This document shows positions 1 through 7,299 of a DNA stretch of 64,000 nt, one piece after another (the stretch's first letter is position 1; every line of letters starts with the position of its first letter). Under the pieces are notes generated by a model. The model was given only the letters and a program-made list of their open reading frames with translations, was not told the origin of the DNA and ran no database searches. The position numbers and the translations under genes are program-made. Origin of the DNA: Acidimicrobiales bacterium (GTDB lineage: Bacteria; Actinomycetota; Acidimicrobiia; Acidimicrobiales; AC-9); assembly GCA_036270875.1 (NCBI GenBank), contig DATBBR010000050.1, positions 18,405 through 82,404 on the forward strand, given 5' to 3'.

Positions 1-28
1 GAGCGCCTGTCCACCGGGCGAGGGCGGC

Positions 29-1339
29 GTGACCGGCGAGATGGTCGCCGGCCGGTACCGGATGGGCCATCCGCTCGGCAGCGGCGGTATGGCCGAGGTG
101 TACGACGCCATGGACGAGCGGCTGGAGCGGCCGGTCGCCATCAAGCTGCTGCGGGCCGACCTGAGCGGGGACCCGGGGCTCCGCCGCCGGTTCGAGGTCG
201 AGGCCCGTTCTGCCGCTCGCCTGGTGCATCCCAACGTCGTCGGAGTGTTCGACACCGGAGAGCTGGGCGACAGGCCCTACATCGTGATGGAGCGTCTTCC
301 TGGTTCCACCCTCGCCGACCGTCTCCGGGATGGGCCGATGGACGAACCGGGGACCCGTCGCCTCGCTTCGGAGGTGCTCGGCGCCCTCGCCGCCGCTCAC
401 GCCGCGGGCATCGTCCATCGTGACGTCAAGCCGTCGAACATCCTGTGGGCGCGCGACGGCTCCGTCAAGGTCGCCGACTTCGGTATCGCCAAGGGCCTGG
501 AGCCTCTCCTCGACACCCAGAGCGGCGACATCACCGGGACCAACCTCGTCATCGGCACTCCCGCCTATCTGGCCCCCGAGCGCCTCGCTGGCGAGCGGGC
601 AACGCCAAGTTCGGACCTCTGGTCCCTCGGGGCGGTGCTGTACGAAGCCCTGGCGGGAATGCGTCCCTTCTCTCGTGCGACGGCGCTCGTGCAGGACCCC
701 GAACGGCCCGAGCCGGTCCCCCTCGAGGTGCGCAGGCCCGGTGTCGACCCGCGGCTGGCGGCCGCGATCGATCGGGCCCTGGCCCGGCTTCCTAGTCAGC
801 GCTTCGCCTCGGCCGCCGAGATGGCGACCGCCGCCGGAGTGAGCTTGGCCGGCGCGTCTGCCCTGGCCGCGGGCACCGATCCGGCCACCACCAGGCTGGA
901 GACCGAGCCCGTGGGACCGACCGCGATCATGGGAGGGCGGACCGCGGTGCTCGGTGGTGACGAGGGCGGCGAGCCCCCCGTGGCCCCACCCGGCCCACCG
1001 ACGGGTGGGGATGAGCGGGCCCGTCGTCTGCGCGCCGCCGCCTTGCTCGCGGTGGTCCTTGTTGCGCTGGCCGCCATCGGCATCGCCCTTGTCGTCAGCA
1101 ATACCGGCGGCTCGACGCCCACGACCACGACGACCTCGGTGCCAGCCACGACCGCGGTGACCCGCCCGCCCACGACCCGGCCCCCGGTGACGACGGCGCC
1201 ACCGACGACCACGACGACGTCGCCCACGACCACCAGCTCGTCGAGCACGACGACGTCGTCGACCACATCGACCACGAGCGGGGTCCTTGGGCGAGTGGGC
1301 GGTCGTGACAACAAGGGCGTCAAGGCAGCTGAACGTTGA
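29..1339 (+). CDS. PknB-type membrane Ser/Thr protein kinase
   Basis: Hanks-type kinase that phosphorylates Ser/Thr on protein targets. Seen: glycine loop GSGGMAEVY near residues 17-25, ATP-binding Lys39 in AIK, catalytic HRDVKPSN at 130-137, DFG at 150-152, and the GTPAYLAPER activation/P+1 segment. One membrane helix lies at about 337-358. After it comes a Pro/Thr/Ser-rich extracellular tail of about 75 residues with no PASTA or other sensor domain. The GTG at 29 is followed by an in-frame ATG at 41. The frame is open upstream to the window edge, so a slightly longer start cannot be excluded, but the kinase fold begins right here. It lies 153 bp upstream of the radical SAM gene. A promoter between them makes a shared operon doubtful. 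Confidence 0.93.
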   Translation: MTGEMVAGRYRMGHPLGSGGMAEVYDAMDERLERPVAIKLLRADLSGDPGLRRRFEVEARSAARLVHPNVVGVFDTGELGDRPYIVMERLPGSTLADRLRDGPMDEPGTRRLASEVLGALAAAHAAGIVHRDVKPSNILWARDGSVKVADFGIAKGLEPLLDTQSGDITGTNLVIGTPAYLAPERLAGERATPSSDLWSLGAVLYEALAGMRPFSRATALVQDPERPEPVPLEVRRPGVDPRLAAAIDRALARLPSQRFASAAEMATAAGVSLAGASALAAGTDPATTRLETEPVGPTAIMGGRTAVLGGDEGGEPPVAPPGPPTGGDERARRLRAAALLAVVLVALAAIGIALVVSNTGGSTPTTTTTSVPATTAVTRPPTTRPPVTTAPPTTTTTSPTTTSSSSTTTSSTTSTTSGVLGRVGGRDNKGVKAAER

Positions 1340-1373
1340 GTCTTTTCATCGCCAGACCAAACCGCGGAAAAGG

Positions 1374-1402
1374 TTGCATGGGACCCCACCGTTGCTTAGC
1401 AT
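1374..1402 (+). promoter_or_regulatory. Sigma70-like promoter of the radical SAM gene
   Basis: TTGCAT (1374-1379) and TAGCAT (1397-1402) are separated by exactly 17 bp. Transcription would start near 1409, leaving an untranslated leader of about 55-85 nt. Most other operons here lack a clear -35 box and have the -10 box almost touching the start codon. Confidence 0.6.
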
Positions 1403-1463
1403 CTGGGCCTCCCATTCCGTGGCGTCGGTGGGCACCGGGGGATCAAGGGAGACGAGGGGGGAA

Positions 1464-1496
1464 ATGGCGGACCGGCGGCGCTTGGGGGTTCGATGA
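1464..1496 (+). CDS. Possible 10-residue leader peptide coupled to the radical SAM gene
   Basis: An ATG at 1464, preceded by GAGGGGGG (1454-1461), opens a frame for MADRRRLGVR. Its stop codon overlaps the ATG of the next gene as ATGA (1493-1496). The purine-rich site fits this short frame better than the downstream ATG, which has only a weak G-run in front of it. A coupled leader is therefore plausible, though chance is also possible for so short a frame. Confidence 0.3.
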   Translation: MADRRRLGVR

Positions 1497-2731
1497 CCGT
1501 AGAGCTGCGTCCCACGGGTGTGGCTTGCAACATCCAGTGCCAGTACTGCTACCAGAACCCGATACGCGACGCGGACAACATCCCGCGCTCCTATGACCTG
1601 GAGGCCATGAAGGCGGCGGTCGAGCGAGAGGGTGGACCGTTCACGGTCTTCGGTGGGGAACCTCTGCTGGTGCCGGAGGAGGACCTCGAGACGCTCTGGG
1701 CGTGGGGACTCGAGCGGTACGGCACGAATGGGATCCAGACCAACGGCGTGCTGATCAACGACAACCACGTCCGAATGTTCGAGAGGTACAAGGTCCAGGT
1801 CGGTATCTCCATCGACGGTCCAGGAGAGCTCAATGACGTGCGGTGGGCCGGCAGCCTCGAGCGCACGAGGGAGGACACGGCCAAGACCGAGGCTGCCATC
1901 GAGCGACTGTGCCGCGAGGGAATTCCCCCGAGCCTGATCGTCACCCTGCATCGGGGCAACGCCACGGCGGACAAGCTGCCGGTGCTGCACGACTGGTTCC
2001 GCCGGCTGGAGGCCATGGGGATCACGTCGGCCCGCCTGCACGACCTCGAGGTCGAAGGTGACGACATCGGCTCGGCCTACGCCTTGTCCCACGAGGAGAA
2101 CATCGCCGCCTTTTTGGGCTTCGCCGCCCTGGAGGCAGAGCTCTCCGCCATGCGCTTCGATGTGTTCGACGACATGCGCAACCTGCTGTCGGGCAACGAC
2201 GACCAGTCGACGTGTGTGTGGAACGCGTGCGATCCCTACACGACCAGGGCCGTGCGCGGGGTCGAGGGCACCGGTCAGTCATCCAACTGCGGGCGCACCA
2301 ACAAGGACGGCATCGACTTCGTGAAGGCACCGGTCGAGGGGTTCGAGCGTTACATTGCCCTCTACCACACGCCCCAGGAGCACGGGGGCTGCGCAGGCTG
2401 CCGGTTCTTCATCATGTGCAAGGGCCAGTGCCCTGGTACCTCCATCGACGGCGACTGGCGCAACCGGACCCGAGACTGTGACTTGTGGAAGGGCCTGTTC
2501 CGCCATCTCGAGGACAAGATGCTCGATGACGGCCAGCAGCCGCTGTCCGCCAGCCCGGAGCGTCGCCAGATCGAGAGCGCGTTCCTCGAGCTCTGGAGTG
2601 CTGGCCAGTCCTTTACCATCGCCGGCGCCCGTCGCTGGATCAGCGAGGGAAGAGACCTGGCGGCGGTGTCCGCCGGCGGCGGGAGCCACGGCGACATCCC
2701 CCACGGCGACAGCCCGCACGGCGATGGCTGA
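1493..2731 (+). CDS. Radical SAM/SPASM-like protein, putative peptide maturase
   Basis: Radical SAM enzyme of 412 residues. The Cys12-x3-Cys16-x2-Cys19 motif would hold the SAM-binding [4Fe-4S] cluster, and GGEP at 54-57 is the usual SAM-contact motif. The C-terminal half carries Cys241, 246, 266, 300, 303, 309, 313 and 329, a SPASM/twitch-like arrangement for extra Fe-S clusters, typical of enzymes that modify peptides or proteins. The family does radical chemistry on Cys, Tyr, Asp, His or other side chains; the reaction here is unknown. The extreme C terminus (residues 399-411) holds three HGD triplets spaced five residues apart, matching the repeat lipoprotein at 4490-4969. It overlaps the next gene by 8 nt (ATGGCTGA), so the two are co-translated. 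Confidence in the radical SAM call is high; the substrate is inferred. Confidence 0.88.
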   Translation: MTVELRPTGVACNIQCQYCYQNPIRDADNIPRSYDLEAMKAAVEREGGPFTVFGGEPLLVPEEDLETLWAWGLERYGTNGIQTNGVLINDNHVRMFERYKVQVGISIDGPGELNDVRWAGSLERTREDTAKTEAAIERLCREGIPPSLIVTLHRGNATADKLPVLHDWFRRLEAMGITSARLHDLEVEGDDIGSAYALSHEENIAAFLGFAALEAELSAMRFDVFDDMRNLLSGNDDQSTCVWNACDPYTTRAVRGVEGTGQSSNCGRTNKDGIDFVKAPVEGFERYIALYHTPQEHGGCAGCRFFIMCKGQCPGTSIDGDWRNRTRDCDLWKGLFRHLEDKMLDDGQQPLSASPERRQIESAFLELWSAGQSFTIAGARRWISEGRDLAAVSAGGGSHGDIPHGDSPHGDG

Positions 2732-4292
2732 GACCCTGACCACGCCCGAGGGCGCCGATCCCCTCGGCGCCGATCCCAGCGCCGCGCATCCGCCAGCAGA
2801 GATGGAGCGTCTCGACTTCACCCTGCCTGACTTCACCCGCCTGGCCTGGGTGAACGATGGGGCTGAGCGGGTGTGGCAGCCGCGCCTCCAGCGCATCGCC
2901 ACGGCGTGGGCCGAGACCGAGTGGCGCGCCGTGCTGGCGGGGGTGCGCTCCTGCTCGGTGACCATGGCCTCGCCAGAGGAGTTCCTCTCCATGGGGGCCG
3001 CCTGGGCCGAGGAGGGCCTCAACGCGCTGCCGGTGGAGATGACGGGTGTCTCGGGCCAGCCCTATTCGGCCACCGGCGTCCCATTCGAGGCGGGCCAGCC
3101 GTTCGTGTTCCGCTTCGTGGTGGGCCGTCCTGGTGATGTTGCGTCGTTCAAGGCCGCTTGGGATGCCGGCGATCAGGAGGCCATCGGGGACCACCTGGGC
3201 TATCCATCCTGCTGTCGGGAGTTCTTCCGGCGGGTGTGGGTCGACGACGGCATGGTCGACACCACGTGGCCCATGGCCGCGGCGACGGCCGGCGCTGCCG
3301 CGGGGACGACGACCATCGAGGTGAGCGGCCCACCGGAGGCGAACATCTTGTGGCGCTGGATGGGCGTCCGGGCCGTGCCCCACCTTCCGTGCCGCCTCGA
3401 CTGTCCCGCCACGGTCGACCTTGGTGCACGTCTCATCGAGGTCGGCCGCAAGGCTGGGTTCACCGAGGAGATGGACTGGCTGACCGAGATCCTCTCCTGG
3501 TCGGTGGAGTGGTCGGCCCTCCACGGCATCGCCCAGGTCAAGACACCGGTGCTCAAGGTGTCCACCCGCACCGACGCGACTACGCGACCCTACGTGGTGC
3601 GGCGTCGGGGCACCGTCCACCCTGCCGAGGGCGTGCGAGGTCTCGCGTTCCCGTTCGAGGTGCCGGTGAGGCTTCGCTTGACCGAGAGCCGTGGCTTTCG
3701 CCGGGGCTTGGAGAACGCTGTCCGCCTCCACCCCCGGCCCCAGTGGTACGCGACCGACAACGGCTTCTCGTCCGTCGGGGCCATGCACGACGCCCACCGC
3801 CCGATCGTCGAAGCCGCTGTCGCCGCCCTCGGGCAACACGGGGGCAACGTCATCGATCTCGGTTGCGGCAACGGGGCCCTGCTGGAGCGGCTGGCCTCCG
3901 CCGCTGCCGGCGTGGTCCCCTTCGGCGTCGAGGTCGACCCCCTGCGGATCGAGCACGCCCGTCAGCTTCACGGCGGCCATAGCGACAACTTCGTGAGCGG
4001 CGACATGTTCGACAGCGATGAGCTCTGGGTCGAGGGGCGGCGCTACGCGCTGGCGATTCTGATGCCGGGCCGACTGTTGGAGACCGACGAGCGGCGCGCC
4101 GCCGCGCTGCAGGAGCGGCTTCGTGGGCGCTGCGACAAGGTGCTCGTCTATGCCTACGGCGACTGGCTCACTCGGGCCGGCGACCTCGCCAGCCTCGCCA
4201 GGGAGGCCGGTTTCACCGTCGCCGGGTCTGGGGGCCAGGAGGCCGCACTCGTTGACATGGACGCATCTCGTCCGGGGGGGACCAATGGCTGA
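2724..4292 (+). CDS. DUF483-like domain fused to a SAM methyltransferase
   Basis: 522 residues; the ATG at 2724 overlaps the radical SAM stop by 8 nt. The first part (about 30-300) has GYPSCC at 159-164 and HLPCRLDC at 220-227, Cys patterns I associate with the DUF483 family, whose function is unknown to me. The second part (about 340-515) is a class I methyltransferase fold with motif I IDLGCGNG at 377-384 and the acidic GVEVD at 401-405. The Cys pairs could bind a metal or Fe-S cluster; the C-terminal domain should bind S-adenosylmethionine. Tight coupling to a radical SAM/SPASM gene suggests both act on one substrate, and the His-Asp repeat protein downstream is the obvious candidate. An independent role, such as tRNA or small-molecule methylation, is not excluded. 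Confidence 0.75.
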   Translation: MAETLTTPEGADPLGADPSAAHPPAEMERLDFTLPDFTRLAWVNDGAERVWQPRLQRIATAWAETEWRAVLAGVRSCSVTMASPEEFLSMGAAWAEEGLNALPVEMTGVSGQPYSATGVPFEAGQPFVFRFVVGRPGDVASFKAAWDAGDQEAIGDHLGYPSCCREFFRRVWVDDGMVDTTWPMAAATAGAAAGTTTIEVSGPPEANILWRWMGVRAVPHLPCRLDCPATVDLGARLIEVGRKAGFTEEMDWLTEILSWSVEWSALHGIAQVKTPVLKVSTRTDATTRPYVVRRRGTVHPAEGVRGLAFPFEVPVRLRLTESRGFRRGLENAVRLHPRPQWYATDNGFSSVGAMHDAHRPIVEAAVAALGQHGGNVIDLGCGNGALLERLASAAAGVVPFGVEVDPLRIEHARQLHGGHSDNFVSGDMFDSDELWVEGRRYALAILMPGRLLETDERRAAALQERLRGRCDKVLVYAYGDWLTRAGDLASLAREAGFTVAGSGGQEAALVDMDASRPGGTNG

Positions 4293-4350
4293 CAAGGATC
4301 GGGACGAGGCCACGGGCTCGTCGTCGGACGACGAAGGGCGGGCGCGTTGA
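4285..4350 (+). CDS. Possible 21-residue acidic micro-protein
   Basis: ATG at 4285, with a G-run (4275-4280) about five bases upstream, encodes an Asp/Glu/Ser/Arg-rich peptide, MADKDRDEATGSS and so on, ending at 4350. It overlaps the methyltransferase stop by 8 nt (ATGGCTGA), the same junction as between the radical SAM and methyltransferase genes. No family is recognisable. It may be real or a by-product of the sequence around the stop codon. Confidence 0.3.
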   Translation: MADKDRDEATGSSSDDEGRAR

Positions 4351-4393
4351 GCGAAGTCAACGCCTCGTGGTGGCCATGGCGTCACGTCGGTCC

Positions 4394-4422
4394 TTGCCGA
4401 GCACGACCCTGCTGCGTATCAT
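4394..4422 (+). promoter_or_regulatory. Sigma70-like promoter of the His-x-Asp repeat lipoprotein
   Basis: TTGCCG (4394-4399) and TATCAT (4417-4422) with a 17-bp spacer predict a start near 4429 and a leader of about 60 nt ending in the Shine-Dalgarno GGGAGGAG (4475-4482). The repeat protein can thus be made independently of, and probably in excess over, the two enzyme genes upstream, as expected of a substrate. Confidence 0.6.
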
Positions 4423-4489
4423 CCCGTCACAGCCGTCGGGCGGTTGAGTGGCGAAGTTGGCGGGCGGAACTGGCGGGAGGAGTCGGCGG

Positions 4490-4969
4490 ATGAGTCCAGA
4501 GGATCGCGACGAACGTCAGCGCCAGTTCTCACGGCGGGAGATCCTGCGCGCCGGCATGGCCATGCCCGCCGTGCTGGCGGTGCCGGCATTGGCCGCTGCG
4601 TGCGGCGGCGGCGGCTCAACCAGCGCCGCGGGCCACGGGGACCACAGCGACTCGGGCAACCACGCCGATCACGCCGACCACAGCGACACGAGCCACAACG
4701 ACACGTCGCACAGCGACTCAGCCCACACCGACAGCGCCCACACCGACAAAGGGCACACCGACCACGCGGACACCACCCACAACGACACCAGCCACGGCGA
4801 CACGACCCATACCGACACGGCGCACACGGACACATTGCACAAGGACTTCGTGCATTTCGACCAGGGTCACTTCGACCACGTTCTGCACAACGACACCCCG
4901 TTCTCCGACGTGCACAACGACCTCCACAAGGACTTCGTCCACAAGGACGCGATCCACCCCAATCCCTGA
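4490..4969 (+). CDS. Tat lipoprotein made of His-x-Asp pentad repeats
   Basis: 159 residues; start fixed by GGGAGGAG seven bases before the ATG. Residues 13-38 look like a twin-arginine signal (SRREIL) with a lipobox ending at Cys38, so the mature protein should be anchored outside the membrane. Residues 49-156 contain 24 His, of which 22 are in H-x-D triplets. The period is five residues over 64-89 and 92-127, with consensus HxDTx. Apart from HVL and the terminal HPN, nearly every His is followed two residues later by Asp. The N-terminal pentads are Ser/Thr-rich and the C-terminal ones Phe/Val/Lys-rich. No known family is recognised. Two readings fit: the substrate of the radical SAM/methyltransferase pair upstream, comparable in concept to HxsA of His-Xaa-Ser systems, or a periplasmic-side metal-binding repeat protein. 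Both may be true. Confidence 0.8.
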   Translation: MSPEDRDERQRQFSRREILRAGMAMPAVLAVPALAAACGGGGSTSAAGHGDHSDSGNHADHADHSDTSHNDTSHSDSAHTDSAHTDKGHTDHADTTHNDTSHGDTTHTDTAHTDTLHKDFVHFDQGHFDHVLHNDTPFSDVHNDLHKDFVHKDAIHPNP

Positions 4970-5002
4970 GGGGTAGCCGGAGGCGGGGACGCCGGCGCTG
5001 GA

Positions 5003-5371
5003 CTACTTGAACCAGATGCGCTGGTACTCGCGGCTCTGCGGGTGCAGGAGCAGCGCCACCAGTGCGATCTGGAAGATGATGCCGATCACTCCCAGCCCGA
5101 GCACGACGCTGGCGCCGGCGACGATGGCGAGGATGAGCAGCACCAACGGAAGAAACGCCGCCGCCACCCCGACGATGTAGCCCCACTTCCGCTCGTTGGC
5201 GATCCCGTAGCCGCCGGCGATCTCAGCGGCGATGATGACGATCCCGAACAGACCCGCCGCCCCGCCGATGATGAGGCTGAGCAGGCCGAGCGCGGCGTTG
5301 ACGTAGAGCAGCATCACGCCGATCTGCAGCGTCTGCGGCTGGGTTTGGTTCAGCCACCGGCGACCCTCCAT
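5003..5371 (-). CDS. Small multi-pass membrane protein
   Basis: 122 residues with about four hydrophobic segments (near residues 17-37, 40-54, 64-85 and 86-108) and a basic C-terminal tail. No family is recognised. The ATG is preceded by TAGCCT (5378-5383) with a 6-nt gap, indicating a leaderless transcript whose -10 box lies on the stop codon of rlmN. It runs against the repeat lipoprotein gene with a 33-bp gap, so it need not belong to that cluster. Confidence 0.7.
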   Translation of the reverse strand: MEGRRWLNQTQPQTLQIGVMLLYVNAALGLLSLIIGGAAGLFGIVIIAAEIAGGYGIANERKWGYIVGVAAAFLPLVLLILAIVAGASVVLGLGVIGIIFQIALVALLLHPQSREYQRIWFK

Positions 5372-5380
5372 GGCCGCAGG

Positions 5381-6442
5381 CTACCTGACAGACTGAGGCG
5401 TGCGCGGCAGGGCCTCCGACGAGGGCCGTCCCGCCAGCTGGCCGCAAGCGGCATCGATGTCGGCTCCCCGGTTCCGGCGCACAGTGGCGTTCACCGAGCG
5501 CGAGGTCAGCGCGTCGTGGAAGGCTCTCACCCCGTCAGGTGGGGTCCCCTTGGCCGGCCAGCCCGGTGTGGGGTTGAGGGGGATGAGGTTGACGTGGGCG
5601 CCGAGCGGGCGGGCGAGGTCGGCGAGCTGGGCGGCGTCGGTCGGCGAGTCGTTCAGGTTGTCCATGAGCGCCCACTCGAATGAGACCCGGCGGCGGGTTC
5701 GGGACCGGTAGCGACCGCAGGCGTCGATGAGGGTGGCCAGCGGATACCGACGGTTGACCGGCACCAGGCGATCGCGGAGGGCATCGTTGGCGGCGTGGAG
5801 CGACACGGCCAGGCCGACGCGGAGGCGGTCCTCGGCCAGTCGCCGGATGCCGGGGACCAGGCCGACCGTGGAGATCGTGAGGTGGCGGGTGGAGATGCCC
5901 AGCTCGGACTGGATGCGCTCGATGGCCCCGCCCAGCTGGCGGTAGTTGGCCAGCGGCTCGCCCATGCCCATGAAGACCACGTTGGAGAGACGACGCGGCG
6001 GCGCCAGCTGCCGACAGGACCGCATCGCCCGGGCCACCTGCTCGACGATCTCGCCGATCCGGAGGTTGCGCCGAAAGCCTGCCTGCCCAGTGGCGCAGAA
6101 CCCGCACCCCATGGCGCACCCGGCTTGGCTCGACACGCACACGGTGGACCGGTCCCGGTAGTGCATGAGCACGGTCTCGATCTGGCTGCCGTCGGCCAGG
6201 CTCCACAGCCACTTGCGCGTCCAGCCCTGGTCGGCGGCGGACTCGCGCTCGAGGCGCAGCGCCGGCGCCAGAGCAGGCTCCTCCGCCAGCTGGCACCGCA
6301 GCCGCCGCGGCAGCTCGGTCATCTCGCTCGGCTCGACGACGCGCCGGTAGAGGCCGTCCCACACCTGCCCGACCCGCCACGGAGGCTCGTCGCCGAGCAG
6401 GGCGCCCAGCTGGCTCCGGCTGAGCTCGTAGCGGGTGTCCAC
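5381..6442 (-). CDS. rlmN: 23S rRNA (adenine2503-C2)-methyltransferase RlmN
   Basis: Radical SAM methyltransferase that makes 2-methyladenosine at A2503 of 23S rRNA and, in the family, at A37 of some tRNAs. Seen: the cluster motif CAMGCGFCAT, the preceding SSQAGC, the GMGEPLANY motif and the EWALMDNLND segment. I place the start at the GTG at 6442 because TAGCGT (6451-6456) sits 8 nt before it and because this gives a protein of 353 residues, normal for RlmN. A GTG at 6502 would add 20 residues that the family does not need. Confidence 0.93.
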   Translation of the reverse strand: MDTRYELSRSQLGALLGDEPPWRVGQVWDGLYRRVVEPSEMTELPRRLRCQLAEEPALAPALRLERESAADQGWTRKWLWSLADGSQIETVLMHYRDRSTVCVSSQAGCAMGCGFCATGQAGFRRNLRIGEIVEQVARAMRSCRQLAPPRRLSNVVFMGMGEPLANYRQLGGAIERIQSELGISTRHLTISTVGLVPGIRRLAEDRLRVGLAVSLHAANDALRDRLVPVNRRYPLATLIDACGRYRSRTRRRVSFEWALMDNLNDSPTDAAQLADLARPLGAHVNLIPLNPTPGWPAKGTPPDGVRAFHDALTSRSVNATVRRNRGADIDAACGQLAGRPSSEALPRTPQSVR

Positions 6443-6519
6443 GCCGGCCCACGCTACAGGTACGAAGTCGAGCGGGGCGGGGGACCGCTCGGCCGTCGAC
6501 ACTCACTAGCGTGGAGGTC

Positions 6520-7299
6520 ATGGCGTCGGGCGCGAACCGGGTCCGCTCACGGAACCTCCCCCTCCCGCATCGGGGTCTCTCGCGATCGACTGACGCCATC
6601 GCCGGCGAGCACCACCATCGCAACGTGCAGGGGGGCGCCGCCCGGGCGGCGGTGTTCGGCATCAGCGACGGGCTGGTGTCGAACGTCTCCCTCATCCTGG
6701 GCGTGGCCGGGGCCCACCCCGCCTCGGGGGTGGTGCGGCTGGCAGGCCTGGCCGGGCTGCTCGGCGGCGCCTTCTCGATGGCCGCCGGCGAGTACATCTC
6801 GATGCGAGCCCAGTCCGAGCTGATGGAGCGGGAGCTCGACCTCGAGCGGACCGAGATCCATCGTCGCCCCGAGGGCGAGCGACGCGAGCTGGCCCACATC
6901 TACGAGAGCCGGGGCATCGATCCCAACGTGGCCCATGATCTCGCCACCGAGATGATGCGTGACCCGGACGTGGCCCTCGACACCCATGCCCGCGAAGAGC
7001 TCGGTATCACCCCCGCATCGCTCGGCTCGCCGATCCAGGCCGCGCTGTCATCGTTCGCGGCGTTCGCCGTGGGCGCCCTGGCGCCCCTGCTCCCGTGGTT
7101 CTTCGTGACCGGCACGACCGCGATCCTGGCGTCGGTCACCGTGGGCGTGGTGGCGGCCCTGGTGGTGGGAGCGGCGCTGGCCAGGTTCACGGGCAGGGCC
7201 GTGCTGCACTCTGCCCTACGACAGCTGGCGATCTCCGCCCTGGCGGCGGCGGTGACGTACTCGGTCGGTAGGGCGGTCGGCGTCTCAGGCGCGGCCTGA
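6520..7299 (+). CDS. VIT1/CCC1-family membrane transporter
   Basis: 259 residues. VIT1/CCC1 proteins move Fe2+ or Mn2+ across membranes. Seen: the N-terminal GVSDGLVSN-type signature (here GISDGLVSNVSLILG), GEYISMRAQSEL with its Glu/Met-rich hinge, a hydrophilic helical segment with several Glu residues (a likely metal-binding insert), then three more membrane helices. The ATG at 6520 follows TAGCGT (6507-6512) by 7 nt, a leaderless arrangement. A GTG at 6511 falls inside the -10 box and is unlikely. The 3' end overlaps the convergent mycothiol synthase gene by 15 bp. Confidence 0.85.
   Translation: MASGANRVRSRNLPLPHRGLSRSTDAIAGEHHHRNVQGGAARAAVFGISDGLVSNVSLILGVAGAHPASGVVRLAGLAGLLGGAFSMAAGEYISMRAQSELMERELDLERTEIHRRPEGERRELAHIYESRGIDPNVAHDLATEMMRDPDVALDTHAREELGITPASLGSPIQAALSSFAAFAVGALAPLLPWFFVTGTTAILASVTVGVVAALVVGAALARFTGRAVLHSALRQLAISALAAAVTYSVGRAVGVSGAA

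Noticed and set aside
29..1339. The Ser/Thr kinase as part of the HxD system
   Set aside because: It is on the same strand, but a separate promoter and 153 bp intervene, and no link in sequence is visible.
2640..4385. A 581-codon open frame on the minus strand opposite the DUF483/methyltransferase gene
   Set aside because: Low-complexity composition, no motif and no start signals. The plus-strand gene has a clear SAM motif and coupled junctions.
4634..4957. Short direct repeats that could be taken for a CRISPR or satellite array
   Set aside because: The repetition is a 15-bp codon-level period from the HxDxx pentads, with third-position variation and an intact reading frame. There are no unique spacers.
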